Part shown: positions 15,748 through 23,329 of the stretch, piece after piece
How the letters are laid out: the number at the start of each line of letters is the position of its first letter
How positions within the stretch are numbered: position 1 is the stretch's first letter
Assembly: GCA_017447185.1 (NCBI GenBank)
Contig: JAFSOC010000028.1
Coordinates: forward strand, 1-64,000
DNA length: 64,000 bases
Reading direction: 5' to 3'
From: Clostridia bacterium
Lineage (GTDB): Bacteria > Bacillota > Clostridia > Christensenellales > Aristaeellaceae
Made by a program: the position numbers and the translations under genes
The notes under the pieces: model-generated
What the model saw: the letters and a program-made list of their open reading frames with translations, nothing else
Databases searched by the model: none
Told to the model about the DNA's origin: nothing

Positions 15748-16437
15748 TTAGAGTTTTCCCAGCAATCCCATCTTTGTCATAATACCATCCACGGTCACTC
15801 CGGGATGCGTCACATACAGCCTGACGATCTGCTCCACCAGATCCCTGTCGAGCCTGCGTTTTTTCGCAATGGAATCCACCGACAGGCCTTTTTCCGTGTC
15901 ATGAACCACCACTTCAATCTGCCTGTAAACATTTCCGCTGTCAGTCTTCGGCGCTTTTTCTCCGGCAGCATGCGGAATCCGGATCTGTTTTATATCCCAT
16001 CCATCCGGATCGATTCTCAGGATTGCCATCGTGATCGGCTGGATAAACCGGCGCGGCCCGCAGCTTCCGGGATTAAACAGCAAGGTCCGTCTATTTCCTG
16101 CAGGTTCCAGCCAGTCCGAAGCATATTGATGCGAATGGCCGTAAATCGCCAGATCATAGGCGGACAGATCCCCGGGCAGGTCCTTTTTCTTATGCGTCAT
16201 GCAGATCCGGAGCCCGCCCAGTTCAAAATCCAGGAACAGAGGCAGGTGTTCAGCCCATTCCTTGTCATTGTTGCCGCGAACCACTTTCACTGGCGCAATC
16301 TGTTCCAGCCGGTCCAGAACGCGCTGACTGCTGATATCTCCGCCATGGAGAATATAATCGCATCCCTGAAGCGCATCTGCCACTTCAGGACGCAGAAGAT
16401 CATGTGTATCAGAAAGTATGCCGATTCTCATCTTCAT
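15748..16437 (-). CDS. YfcE/MJ0936-type metallophosphoesterase with C-terminal helical extension
   Basis: 229 residues. The first 150 contain GILSDTHDLL, LHGGDI, VRGNNDKEW, CMTHKKK and IYGHSH, the compact YfcE-type phosphodiesterase fold. The last 60 residues (from HDTEKGLSVDSIAKKRRLDRDL) form an added helical, possibly helix-turn-helix, tail not present in YfcE. The start (16437, or 16431 from the second Met) overlaps the stop of the upstream small gene, so the two are translationally coupled. Confidence 0.85.
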   Translation of the reverse strand: MKMRIGILSDTHDLLRPEVADALQGCDYILHGGDISSQRVLDRLEQIAPVKVVRGNNDKEWAEHLPLFLDFELGGLRICMTHKKKDLPGDLSAYDLAIYGHSHQYASDWLEPAGNRRTLLFNPGSCGPRRFIQPITMAILRIDPDGWDIKQIRIPHAAGEKAPKTDSGNVYRQIEVVVHDTEKGLSVDSIAKKRRLDRDLVEQIVRLYVTHPGVTVDGIMTKMGLLGKL

Positions 16438-16670
16438 TCTCCCATCATGCAGCTGCTGTGTTCCGGGCCCTCTGCTCCGGACATATACCTGGCCTGAAAC
16501 GCCGCGTTGATTTCCCGGAGTTCTTTCCGCCCGTCAATATAATCCTGATACATTTCCGCGATTCCGGGACTGCAGCCGTCGCAGAGGCCGGAGATGTTTC
16601 CGATGGATTCCGCGACAATCTGTTCCCTTTCCTCCCGGGTGGTATCAGCAATCCGTATACTCCTGCTCAT
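16434..16670 (-). CDS. Conserved small protein of unknown function
   Basis: 78 residues, starting MSRSIRIADTTREEREQIV and ending with a Cys/Met-rich tail (SSCMMGE). An internal LCDGCSPG holds another Cys pair. Similar small clostridial proteins exist (sometimes mislabelled as PurH). The stop overlaps the start of the YfcE-type gene; 16 bases separate it from the upstream GNAT gene. Function unknown. Confidence 0.7.
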   Translation of the reverse strand: MSRSIRIADTTREEREQIVAESIGNISGLCDGCSPGIAEMYQDYIDGRKELREINAAFQARYMSGAEGPEHSSCMMGE

Positions 16671-16686
16671 TCCGTATCCTCCATTT

Positions 16687-17109
16687 TCAGTCTTCGGCCG
16701 TCAGCCATTGGTCCATGGCTGCCCCGGCATCTTCGTTCGGGCGGACTTTGAATCCGAATTTTGCATAAAAAGGTTCTTTCCCTTTGGATGAATTGAGCGT
16801 CAGCTTTACTTTGTATCCGGGCTTCATATCATCCCTGATCCTCCGGATGACGGTTTCCACCAGTTCCCTGCCGATTCCCTGTCCCTGATACATGGGATCC
16901 ACGATCAGATCGGACAGGAACGCGACATACCCGCCATCCCAGAGAAGGCGCACGAGGCCGATGGCTTTTTCACCGTCCCGTACGCTGAGAACCAGGTATG
17001 CATTCTCCACACAGGCTTTCGCTTCCTCGACAGGGAATTCAACCCAGCCGACTTTCCTGCGCAAATCCATATACTCTTCCGGAGTAATCTGATCTGTGAT
17101 CCTGACCAT
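16687..17109 (-). CDS. GNAT-family N-acetyltransferase
   Basis: 140 residues starting MVRITDQITPEEY; ATG 17109 is preferred over an in-frame GTG three codons upstream because GAGG lies 8 bases from it. DLIVDPMYQGQGIGRELVE is a canonical acetyl-CoA binding motif A, and FYAKFGFKVRP the motif B end. First gene of the reverse-strand run that contains the two metallophosphoesterases and Nudix hydrolase. Substrate unknown. Confidence 0.88.
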   Translation of the reverse strand: MVRITDQITPEEYMDLRRKVGWVEFPVEEAKACVENAYLVLSVRDGEKAIGLVRLLWDGGYVAFLSDLIVDPMYQGQGIGRELVETVIRRIRDDMKPGYKVKLTLNSSKGKEPFYAKFGFKVRPNEDAGAAMDQWLTAED

Positions 17110-17197
17110 ATTGCCCACCTCATTCCCCGATTGTCTTTCCCGGCATGTGGGTAAAATTCGACAGAGAAATAATCGAGTCCTCTCCGCCTGCCGGCTA

Positions 17198-17227
17198 TTG
17201 ACTTCGAGCAGGCTCTATCATTAAGAT
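17198..17227 (+). promoter_or_regulatory. Candidate promoter of the ACT-MBL gene
   Basis: TTGACT (17198-17203), 18 bases, TAAGAT (17222-17227), upstream of the start at 17309. Confidence 0.45.
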
Positions 17228-17308
17228 AGAATGCAATTCAGCGGCATCTTTCAGCTGGTTCAGTGAAAGATGTCGGAAGAAGATCAGCGCCGGAGGATTG
17301 AAGCAGCG

Positions 17309-18748
17309 ATGAAGAAAACCTATATCACCACCATGCCGGATCATATCGGATCCTTCCTGAAAGCCAGCGAATGCTTTGCCTCCCTGGGCGTGAACATTAC
17401 CCGTGTCAGTTACAACAAGGCCGTGGATTCCCACACCCTTTTTATTGACGCGGAAGGAAATGAACAGCAGCTGGAAGAAGCGGATGCCGAGCTGAAAAAA
17501 ATCGGATACCTGCGTACAGACAGGAACGAAAACAGCATCGTGCTCCTGGAATTCATGCTCCGGGATGTTCCCGGCGGCGTGACGGAAGTGCTGAAACTGA
17601 TTCACCGTTTCCACCTGAATATCTCCTATATCAGTTCCCAGGAAAACGGCTCGGATTACCAGGCTTTCAAAATGGGACTTTTTATGGAAAGCGAAGCTAC
17701 GCTGAAAGAATTCCTGCAGGAAGCACAGAAGCTTTGTCCGGTACGGGTCCTGGACTACAATCATACCGAACGCGTTTTTGACAACAGTATCTTCTACCAG
17801 TCTTTTGTATCCGGCCTGATGCAGCTTACCGGCCTTCCGGAGGAAAAACGGAACGACCTGCTGGTCAACTCAAACCTGGTCATGCAGATGCTGGATGAGA
17901 AAGGGCTCTCCCCTTTCAAGACATTTGACAGCATCAGCCGGTTTGCGGAACTGCTGTCTGTCTGCCGCGGCGAAGCATTCCTGCCGCGCATCACCCGGCA
18001 CCGGATTTCCGAAGAGACGGAAATCATCCTGATCGAGCCGCCCTGCGGCAGCAACACAGCCATTGTGCGAAGTGCCGGGGAAGCGCTGTTCATTGACAGC
18101 GGATACGCGCTGTACCGGACGGAGATGGAAAAGCTGTTCCGCAGCCTCCTCCCGGAATACGACCGGATGAAAAAACAAATCTTTATCACGCACGCGGATG
18201 TGGATCACTGCGGCCTGCTTCCGGTCTTTGACGAAATCTATGCCAGCCGGAAAACCAGGGACTGCCTGGCGCTGGAATACGATGGCAAAAACGGATACCG
18301 GGAACAGAATCCGCTGCACAAACCGTATGTCAGTATCTGCAAGGCGCTGACCTTCTATCAGCCGCCGGAGCCGGAAAAAATAAAAGCCCTGTGGGACACA
18401 CAGGGTGAACAGGTTCATCCGCTGGAGCAGATGGGATTCTTTCTCTTCGGCGAACTGCATTTTGAAGTATACCAGGGAAAAGGCGGCCACCTGCCGGGAG
18501 AAACCGTACTGATCGATTACCAGCACCATCTGGCCTTTACCGGGGATATTTACGTCAATATGCACGGGATGACCCGGGAACAGGCTGCCTATAATCAGTA
18601 TGCGCCTGTCCTGATGACCTCAGTGGATACGGATCCCGCACTGTGCGCCGCGGAACGCGCAGCTGTAATGCAGCGTCTCGGCGCCGGTGAATGGAAAATC
18701 TTCGGTGCACACGGAATGATGAAAGAGTACAATCTGCAGGTTGAATAA
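17309..18748 (+). CDS. ACT-ACT-metallo-beta-lactamase fusion protein
   Basis: 479 residues. Residues 1-75 (TTMPDHIGSFLKASECFASL) and about 78-160 (LLEFMLRDVPGGVTEVLKLI) are two ACT-like amino-acid-binding domains. A helical linker to about 235 leads to a metallo-beta-lactamase fold with FIDSGYA, ITHADVDHCG (the HxHxDH-type motif in modified form), GGHLPGE, AFTGDIY and a final GAHG. The start at 17309 follows GGAGG by 12 bases and matches the beginning of the first ACT domain; an upstream ATG at 17270 is possible. ACT domains suggest allosteric control of the hydrolase by an amino acid. Substrate unknown. Confidence 0.82.
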   Translation: MKKTYITTMPDHIGSFLKASECFASLGVNITRVSYNKAVDSHTLFIDAEGNEQQLEEADAELKKIGYLRTDRNENSIVLLEFMLRDVPGGVTEVLKLIHRFHLNISYISSQENGSDYQAFKMGLFMESEATLKEFLQEAQKLCPVRVLDYNHTERVFDNSIFYQSFVSGLMQLTGLPEEKRNDLLVNSNLVMQMLDEKGLSPFKTFDSISRFAELLSVCRGEAFLPRITRHRISEETEIILIEPPCGSNTAIVRSAGEALFIDSGYALYRTEMEKLFRSLLPEYDRMKKQIFITHADVDHCGLLPVFDEIYASRKTRDCLALEYDGKNGYREQNPLHKPYVSICKALTFYQPPEPEKIKALWDTQGEQVHPLEQMGFFLFGELHFEVYQGKGGHLPGETVLIDYQHHLAFTGDIYVNMHGMTREQAAYNQYAPVLMTSVDTDPALCAAERAAVMQRLGAGEWKIFGAHGMMKEYNLQVE

Positions 18749-18757
18749 CCTCACACC

Positions 18758-19348
18758 TCAGATCCCCGCACGTATATTCTGAACCGTTTTCTTCTCCAGG
18801 GATATATCACTGAAGAAGCGCAGGCCGCCTTCTCCGGCCGGGCTCTGTGCCTCGACGCCGACTTTGACGCTTTCGCCGACAGGGAGATGGAACAGGCGAA
18901 CCATATCAAACTTCTCTCCATCCAGCGAATAATGTACGCAGAATATATCCCCGACCCGGACAATCTGCAGCCATACTTCATCCTGCTCAATATTGCAGCC
19001 GTTGGCATCATCCGACACCTGGTTGGTCACAACGCAAACAGCGGCCCTGGTTCCGAAATCCGATTTCTCAAAAGCTGCTTTTGCCCACATTTTCTCATCC
19101 CTGATAACCATCAGCGCGCAGGCATCATAGGTGTACCGGTGATTCGGCCGGACCCTGGCCCGAAAAACGAAATCGCCTTCGACCTCCGTATAGAAAAACG
19201 GCGCGTTTGCCACAGGTTTTGACAGCATTCCGTTCTCAGGAACCGGATTGTTGAACCAGTCCGTTTTTGCAGGTGCAGTAATCGCCAGCTCCCCGTTTGT
19301 TTCGATCATCCGGCTTTCATTCAGCCATTTCCATTCACTGTAATTCAT
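18758..19348 (-). CDS. DUF1349 concanavalin-like protein
   Basis: 196 residues from ATG 19348 (GGAGG upstream). The opening MNYSEWKWLNES and later FVFRARVRPNHRYTYDACALMVI, KAAFEKSDFG and SDISLEKK match DUF1349, a beta-sandwich related to regulators of glycoside hydrolases (YeaX-like). No signal peptide, so cytosolic. Ends 9 bases from the convergent ACT-MBL gene. The function of the family is unclear. Confidence 0.85.
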   Translation of the reverse strand: MNYSEWKWLNESRMIETNGELAITAPAKTDWFNNPVPENGMLSKPVANAPFFYTEVEGDFVFRARVRPNHRYTYDACALMVIRDEKMWAKAAFEKSDFGTRAAVCVVTNQVSDDANGCNIEQDEVWLQIVRVGDIFCVHYSLDGEKFDMVRLFHLPVGESVKVGVEAQSPAGEGGLRFFSDISLEKKTVQNIRAGI

Positions 19349-19439
19349 CGTATTCCTCCATATGTTTTTCATTCTTCCTGTAATGAACGTACCGCTGACC
19401 AGGTATCGATCAGCGGAACGGTATTCTGTACTTTTTTGA

Positions 19440-19958
19440 TCAGATGCGGTAGATGTAATGGTCCTTTCGCGGTGCTGCCGTTTTGTTTTCCTGCGCCGCA
19501 TAGCCGAGAATGCAGTGGCCGATTCCTTCGTAATCGCCTTCAATCCCCAGCTCTTTCAGGATTGCTTTTCCCTCTTCGCTTGCAAATTCTTCTTTTGCCC
19601 GGTGAATCCAGCAGCTGGCGATTCCCAGGGAATGCGCGGCATTCATCAGGTTTCCCATGACCAGGCTCCCGTCATAAAGATACGTAGGAACCGCTTTATC
19701 TGCCAGTACCACTATCACCGTCGGCGCCCCATAGAAGGGATCGTTGTTCGCTCCCATCACATCCGCGTTCATTCTGGAAAGCCGGTCACGCACTTTTTGA
19801 TCGGTGACAGCAATCATGATGGGAGACTGTTTTCCCATGCCTGTTGCAGCGAAAGTTCCGGCCTCCAGAATCTGATCCAGGATCTCCGCCGGAACAGGAT
19901 CGGACTTGTAACTGCGGCAGCTGCGGCGTTCCATCAGGGTTTTCAGTGTTTCATTCAT
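19440..19958 (-). CDS. Nitroreductase-family FMN oxidoreductase
   Basis: 172 residues from ATG 19958 (AAGGAGG upstream). MERRSCRSYKSDPVPAE is the FMN-binding N-terminus; GTFAATGMGKQSPIMIAVT and GIGHCILGYAA are typical of the family. The 160-180 residue length fits small NfsA/NfrA-type enzymes. It follows btuD on the same strand after a 179-base gap, so it could be distally co-transcribed, but it lacks the features of BluB. Physiological substrate unknown. Confidence 0.88.
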   Translation of the reverse strand: MNETLKTLMERRSCRSYKSDPVPAEILDQILEAGTFAATGMGKQSPIMIAVTDQKVRDRLSRMNADVMGANNDPFYGAPTVIVVLADKAVPTYLYDGSLVMGNLMNAAHSLGIASCWIHRAKEEFASEEGKAILKELGIEGDYEGIGHCILGYAAQENKTAAPRKDHYIYRI

Positions 19959-20137
19959 AACGGTTCCTCCTTGCCTGTAAAAACTGCAAATTAACACATT
20001 TTTGTTTCGCGGACAGTATATTCCGGCGTGAGGGAGAAATCTTTCCGAATTTTGCAGAGAAAACACCCATATTTTGCACAGATCATTTTTCGGATTTCAA
20101 CAAAATCCTCACCATCATGTCCGGTGAAAGCCGCTGA
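19959..20137. other. Intergenic stretch between btuD and nitroreductase
   Basis: About 180 bases. Reading the reverse strand, a weak stem (tcacc...ggtga) followed by ggattttgttg could end btuD transcription. Two similar ctSTGCAAAAT elements lie about 25 bases apart further on, possibly a regulatory repeat for the nitroreductase gene. No convincing promoter. Confidence 0.3.
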
Positions 20138-20902
20138 CTATTCCCATTGCGAAAGCATTTCCCGCATCCATGCATATACGTCCATCCCATAAACCTGCTG
20201 CAGGTTCTCAGGGGTCATGACATCCCCGACCGGACCCTGTGATATACTCCTGCCATGATTCATCAGGATCACACTGGATCCGTAACGCCGGGCCAGGCTC
20301 AGGTCATGCACGACGGACAGTACTGCCCTTCCCGGTTCCTTCACCCATTCCTGTATGAGCGCAAAAATATTCTGCTGGTACTTCAGGTCCAGGTGGTTGG
20401 CCGGTTCGTCCAGAATCAGCACCTGCGGATTCTGGGCAAAAACCTGAGCCAGGAAGACCCGCTGCAACTCTCCGCCGGAAAGGGTCAGCATGCTGGCATG
20501 CCGCAGCCCTGTCAGTCCTGTGATTTCCAGGGCTTTTACCACTGCTGCCTTCTCCTGTCCGTCCCTGCCTGAAAACAACCCCCTCCTGTGAGCATAGCGT
20601 CCCAGGCTGACAACTTCCTCCACCGTATAGGCGTAGCCGACATGATTCTTCTGTGACAGGACGCCGATCCGTTGTGCGAGCACTGTGCTTTTCAGCGTAC
20701 GGATATCTTCGCCCTGCCACCGGATCAAACCGGTATACGGCACGCCCTGCGCAATCGTTTCAATCAGGGTGCTTTTTCCTGCACCGTTGGGACCGGCCAG
20801 CATCAACCATTCCCCTTCATGAAGATGGAAGGAAAGGTCGTCCACAGCCATCAGGCTGCCATAGCGAACCGTAATATGTTCTCCCTGCAGCATCTGAATC
20901 AC
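20138..20902 (-). CDS. btuD: Corrinoid ABC transporter ATP-binding protein
   Basis: 254 residues of a FecCD/BtuCD-type ATPase: Walker A AGPNGAGKST, Q-loop VLSQKNHVGY, signature LSGGELQRV, Walker B VLILDEPANHLDL and H-loop SVVHDLSL. The start GTG overlaps the permease stop (GTGA), and an ATG three codons in is an alternative. Family membership alone would allow iron-siderophore transport; the cobalamin riboswitch in front of the operon assigns it to B12 or a related corrinoid. Confidence 0.9.
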   Translation of the reverse strand: MIQMLQGEHITVRYGSLMAVDDLSFHLHEGEWLMLAGPNGAGKSTLIETIAQGVPYTGLIRWQGEDIRTLKSTVLAQRIGVLSQKNHVGYAYTVEEVVSLGRYAHRRGLFSGRDGQEKAAVVKALEITGLTGLRHASMLTLSGGELQRVFLAQVFAQNPQVLILDEPANHLDLKYQQNIFALIQEWVKEPGRAVLSVVHDLSLARRYGSSVILMNHGRSISQGPVGDVMTPENLQQVYGMDVYAWMREMLSQWE

Positions 20903-21942
20903 CTGGCCTTCCTGGTTTTATAGAAGATTATCACAAACGCGACGGCACCAACGATGGAAGTCACCACCCCAATCGGAAGCTCAATCGGGCTGAGGATCGT
21001 ACGGGCAGCCAGATCCGCAAGCAGCAGGAAAATCGCTCCGGAAAACAGCGATGCAGGCAGCAGCCGCTTGTGGTTCGGCCCGACAAGCATCCGCGCGATA
21101 TGCGGCATGACCAGGCCGACAAAACTAACCGTTCCTGCAATGGAAACACATACTCCGATCAGCACGGAAACGGTGACCAGGACAATCAGCTTGACCCGTT
21201 TTACGTTCACTCCGATATGGCGGGCATTTTCTTCACCGATCGCGAATGCATTCAGCTCCGGGCTGTAATGCAGCAGGATTCCACCACAGACAACCAGTGC
21301 CAGGCAAAGAAGCTTCACCTGGCCGTAATTGACGCCGGAAAAGGATCCCATGGTCCAGAAAGCCAGGGAGCGAGTATGGTCGCTGGCGAAGGTGATGACA
21401 AGGGAAATGACAGAGGAAATGAACATGGTGAAAATGACACCGATCAGAATGATACTGCCGGTTTCCAGGGAGCGGTCCAGGGCGTAGGCCAGGGAAAGGA
21501 TCAGAATCAGGGAACCGAATGCGAAAGCCATGGCCGTAACCATGATGCCGCCATAGGGGGAACCCGGCAGGGTAATGCCGGCAGCCAGGGCAATAACGGC
21601 GCCCAGGGCGGCGCCGGAGGAGACCCCCATGGTGGAACCATCTGCCAGCGGATTGCGCAGCAGTCCCTGCATCGCCGCGCCGCATATGGATAAAGCTGCC
21701 CCGGCCAGCGTAACACAAAGCACGCGGGGCAGACGAACATTCAATATGATGTTTTTGGCTATATTCTCCGGGACAGGAAGTCCCCAGACAGCGTTCCATA
21801 CCGAAGTAACCGTATCCGAAAAGGAAATCCGGACACTGCCGATACAAATACACAGAACCATCGTGAAAAAAAGCGCGATGGTCAGCAGAACATATGTGAA
21901 AGGTGTAAACTTTTCCCGTTTCAGCTGTCGTGAATCCTGCAT
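20899..21942 (-). CDS. btuC: Corrinoid ABC transporter permease (FecCD/BtuC family)
   Basis: 347 residues, about ten transmembrane helices, with family landmarks LPRVLCVTLAGAALSICGAA, GLLRNPLADGSTMGVSSGAALGA and GLVMPHIARMLVGPNHKRLLP. The RBS AAGAGG lies before ATG 21942. It sits between the substrate-binding and ATPase genes; the substrate is inferred to be cobalamin from the upstream riboswitch. Confidence 0.9.
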   Translation of the reverse strand: MQDSRQLKREKFTPFTYVLLTIALFFTMVLCICIGSVRISFSDTVTSVWNAVWGLPVPENIAKNIILNVRLPRVLCVTLAGAALSICGAAMQGLLRNPLADGSTMGVSSGAALGAVIALAAGITLPGSPYGGIMVTAMAFAFGSLILILSLAYALDRSLETGSIILIGVIFTMFISSVISLVITFASDHTRSLAFWTMGSFSGVNYGQVKLLCLALVVCGGILLHYSPELNAFAIGEENARHIGVNVKRVKLIVLVTVSVLIGVCVSIAGTVSFVGLVMPHIARMLVGPNHKRLLPASLFSGAIFLLLADLAARTILSPIELPIGVVTSIVGAVAFVIIFYKTRKAR

Positions 21943-22001
21943 AGGTACCTCTTGGAAAAAACCGGGGGCCGGGCCGATGCCGGCCCCCGAAAAGGTCTGA
22001 A

Positions 22002-22922
22002 TCAGGCGGCGGGTTCTTCCGCTTCGCTGATTCCGTTGATAAAGTTGAACAGTTCGATCGCTGCGTCCTTCAGGCGCGGGCCGGGACGGGAGATGGCATT
22101 GGATTCAGCATTCAGGATGTTTTCGTTCTTAACAGCCTTCAGATCTCCCCAGCCTTCACGGCTCATGATTTCCTCCACGGGAGTGGGGCCTTCGCCGTAA
22201 TACATGGAAATGGTAACGATGTAATCAGGATCCCGGGCAATTACCTGCTCCTCGCTGATTTCAGCCCAGCCATCCACATCTGCAAAGACATTGGTCAGGC
22301 CGCAGACGGAAGCCAGTTCATCCATAAAGGTGCCCTTACCGGCGGTCCAGAGACCCCACTGCAGCGGGGAAACCTCAAAATAGACGGTTTTGCCCTCGCC
22401 GGCTGCGGCAGCTTTGATCTCCTCAAAAGTGCCCTGCATATCGGCGATAACAGCCTCCGCTTCAGCATCCTTCGCCATGAGCGCGCCGATCATCCGGATG
22501 GCATAATAGACGCCTTCCAGATCTGACGCGGTACTGACAACTACCTTCACACCGTTTTCCTCCAGCTGTTTCACCTGCTCTTCACTCTGGCCCATGTCGT
22601 TCATCAGTACGACCTGGGGCTGAAGGGCCAGGATTTCCTCGACGTTCGTTTCAGCACCGGACTGAACCACCGGAACCTCGAGGATGGACGCCGGGTAGTC
22701 AACATACTGTCCGCGGCCGACGATGGTGTCCTCGCAGCCAATGGCGCAGAGGATCTCGCAGTCGGAAGGCTGCATGACCACGATACGGGTAGCTGGCTCG
22801 GCCAGCGTGATTTCGCGGCCGTGCATATCCGTCACGGTGATACCGGAGCCTTCCGCCAGCGACGCTGTTGCACTGAAGGCCATCAGGAGAACAAGAAACA
22901 GGGAAACCAGTTTTTTGGACAT
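22002..22922 (-). CDS. btuF: Corrinoid-binding protein of ABC transporter
   Basis: 306 residues. An N-terminal signal peptide ends near ASLAEG, without the lipobox cysteine usual for such proteins in Gram-positives. The mature protein has the periplasmic-binding fold of the TroA/FecB/BtuF class: ITVTDMHGREITLAEPATRI, EILALQPQVVLMN and a long connecting helix. The RBS GAGGAGGG is next to ATG 22922. First gene of btuFCD, 147 bases downstream of a cobalamin riboswitch. Confidence 0.88.
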   Translation of the reverse strand: MSKKLVSLFLVLLMAFSATASLAEGSGITVTDMHGREITLAEPATRIVVMQPSDCEILCAIGCEDTIVGRGQYVDYPASILEVPVVQSGAETNVEEILALQPQVVLMNDMGQSEEQVKQLEENGVKVVVSTASDLEGVYYAIRMIGALMAKDAEAEAVIADMQGTFEEIKAAAAGEGKTVYFEVSPLQWGLWTAGKGTFMDELASVCGLTNVFADVDGWAEISEEQVIARDPDYIVTISMYYGEGPTPVEEIMSREGWGDLKAVKNENILNAESNAISRPGPRLKDAAIELFNFINGISEAEEPAA

Positions 22923-23001
22923 AAGCTGTCCCTCCTCATATAATGATCAAATGAATCAGCGGAAAGAACGCAAAATAAAGGCGTTCCTCCCCGAGGCACG
23001 C

Positions 23002-23028
23002 CAACAAAACCTGCGGGATTTCCCGCAA
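23002..23028 (-). terminator. Riboswitch-controlled intrinsic terminator
   Basis: On the reverse strand a perfect stem tgcggga / tcccgca (23027-23021 and 23018-23012) is followed by gttttgttg. It lies between the cobalamin aptamer and btuF, the position expected for a ligand-stabilised terminator. Confidence 0.7.
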
Positions 23029-23069
23029 GTTTCATAGCATATCCCACCCCCAGGGGAATGATAAATTCA

Positions 23070-23252
23070 CGGTGTAAACAAGTCTCCCGGCTTTGCCTCA
23101 TCCTACTCACACACCTTCCCGTCCCGAAGGGCAGTGGCTTCTGAACGTGCTTTCGTCCGCTTCACGGTTACTGGGATAGCCCGGAACTCTCATCCGTGTT
23201 CCTATGGCGCGTTCCGAAGGAACGCGTCGCGCATCGCTGCGCAGATACACCG
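23070..23252 (-). ncRNA. Cobalamin riboswitch
   Basis: Read on the reverse strand, the element starts with cggtgta (23252-23246), which pairs with tacaccg (23076-23070) as stem P1. Inside are the conserved blocks of B12 aptamers: an ATAGGAACACGGATGA-type block, the TATCCCAGTAACCG block, AAGCCACTG followed by a GGGAAGG segment, and the hallmark AGGATGAGGCAAAGCCGGG then AGACTTG. Its position in front of an ABC transporter operon shows that the cargo is a corrinoid. Expected action: B12 binding shuts off btuFCD. Confidence 0.93.
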
Positions 23253-23272
23253 GCTATTCATTTGTCATGATT

Positions 23273-23301
23273 ATTATAGTATCCAGAGATAGGAACGTCA
23301 A
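23273..23301 (-). promoter_or_regulatory. Promoter of the riboswitch-btuFCD transcript
   Basis: Reverse strand TTGACG (23301-23296), 17 bases, TATAAT (23278-23273), starting the RNA about 15 bases before the aptamer P1 stem. It lies inside the 3' flank of the next gene's end. Confidence 0.8.
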
Positions 23302-23329
23302 TTTTCCTGTATGGCTGATGGTTCTGTGT

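Noticed and set aside
19440-19958. BluB (dimethylbenzimidazole synthase) because of its place after btuFCD
   Set aside because: At 172 residues it is short for BluB, and the sequence has the ordinary small nitroreductase pattern. The 179-base gap also weakens the link.
20138-22922. Iron-siderophore uptake system
   Set aside because: The proteins fit the family, but the cobalamin riboswitch directly upstream indicates corrinoid transport.
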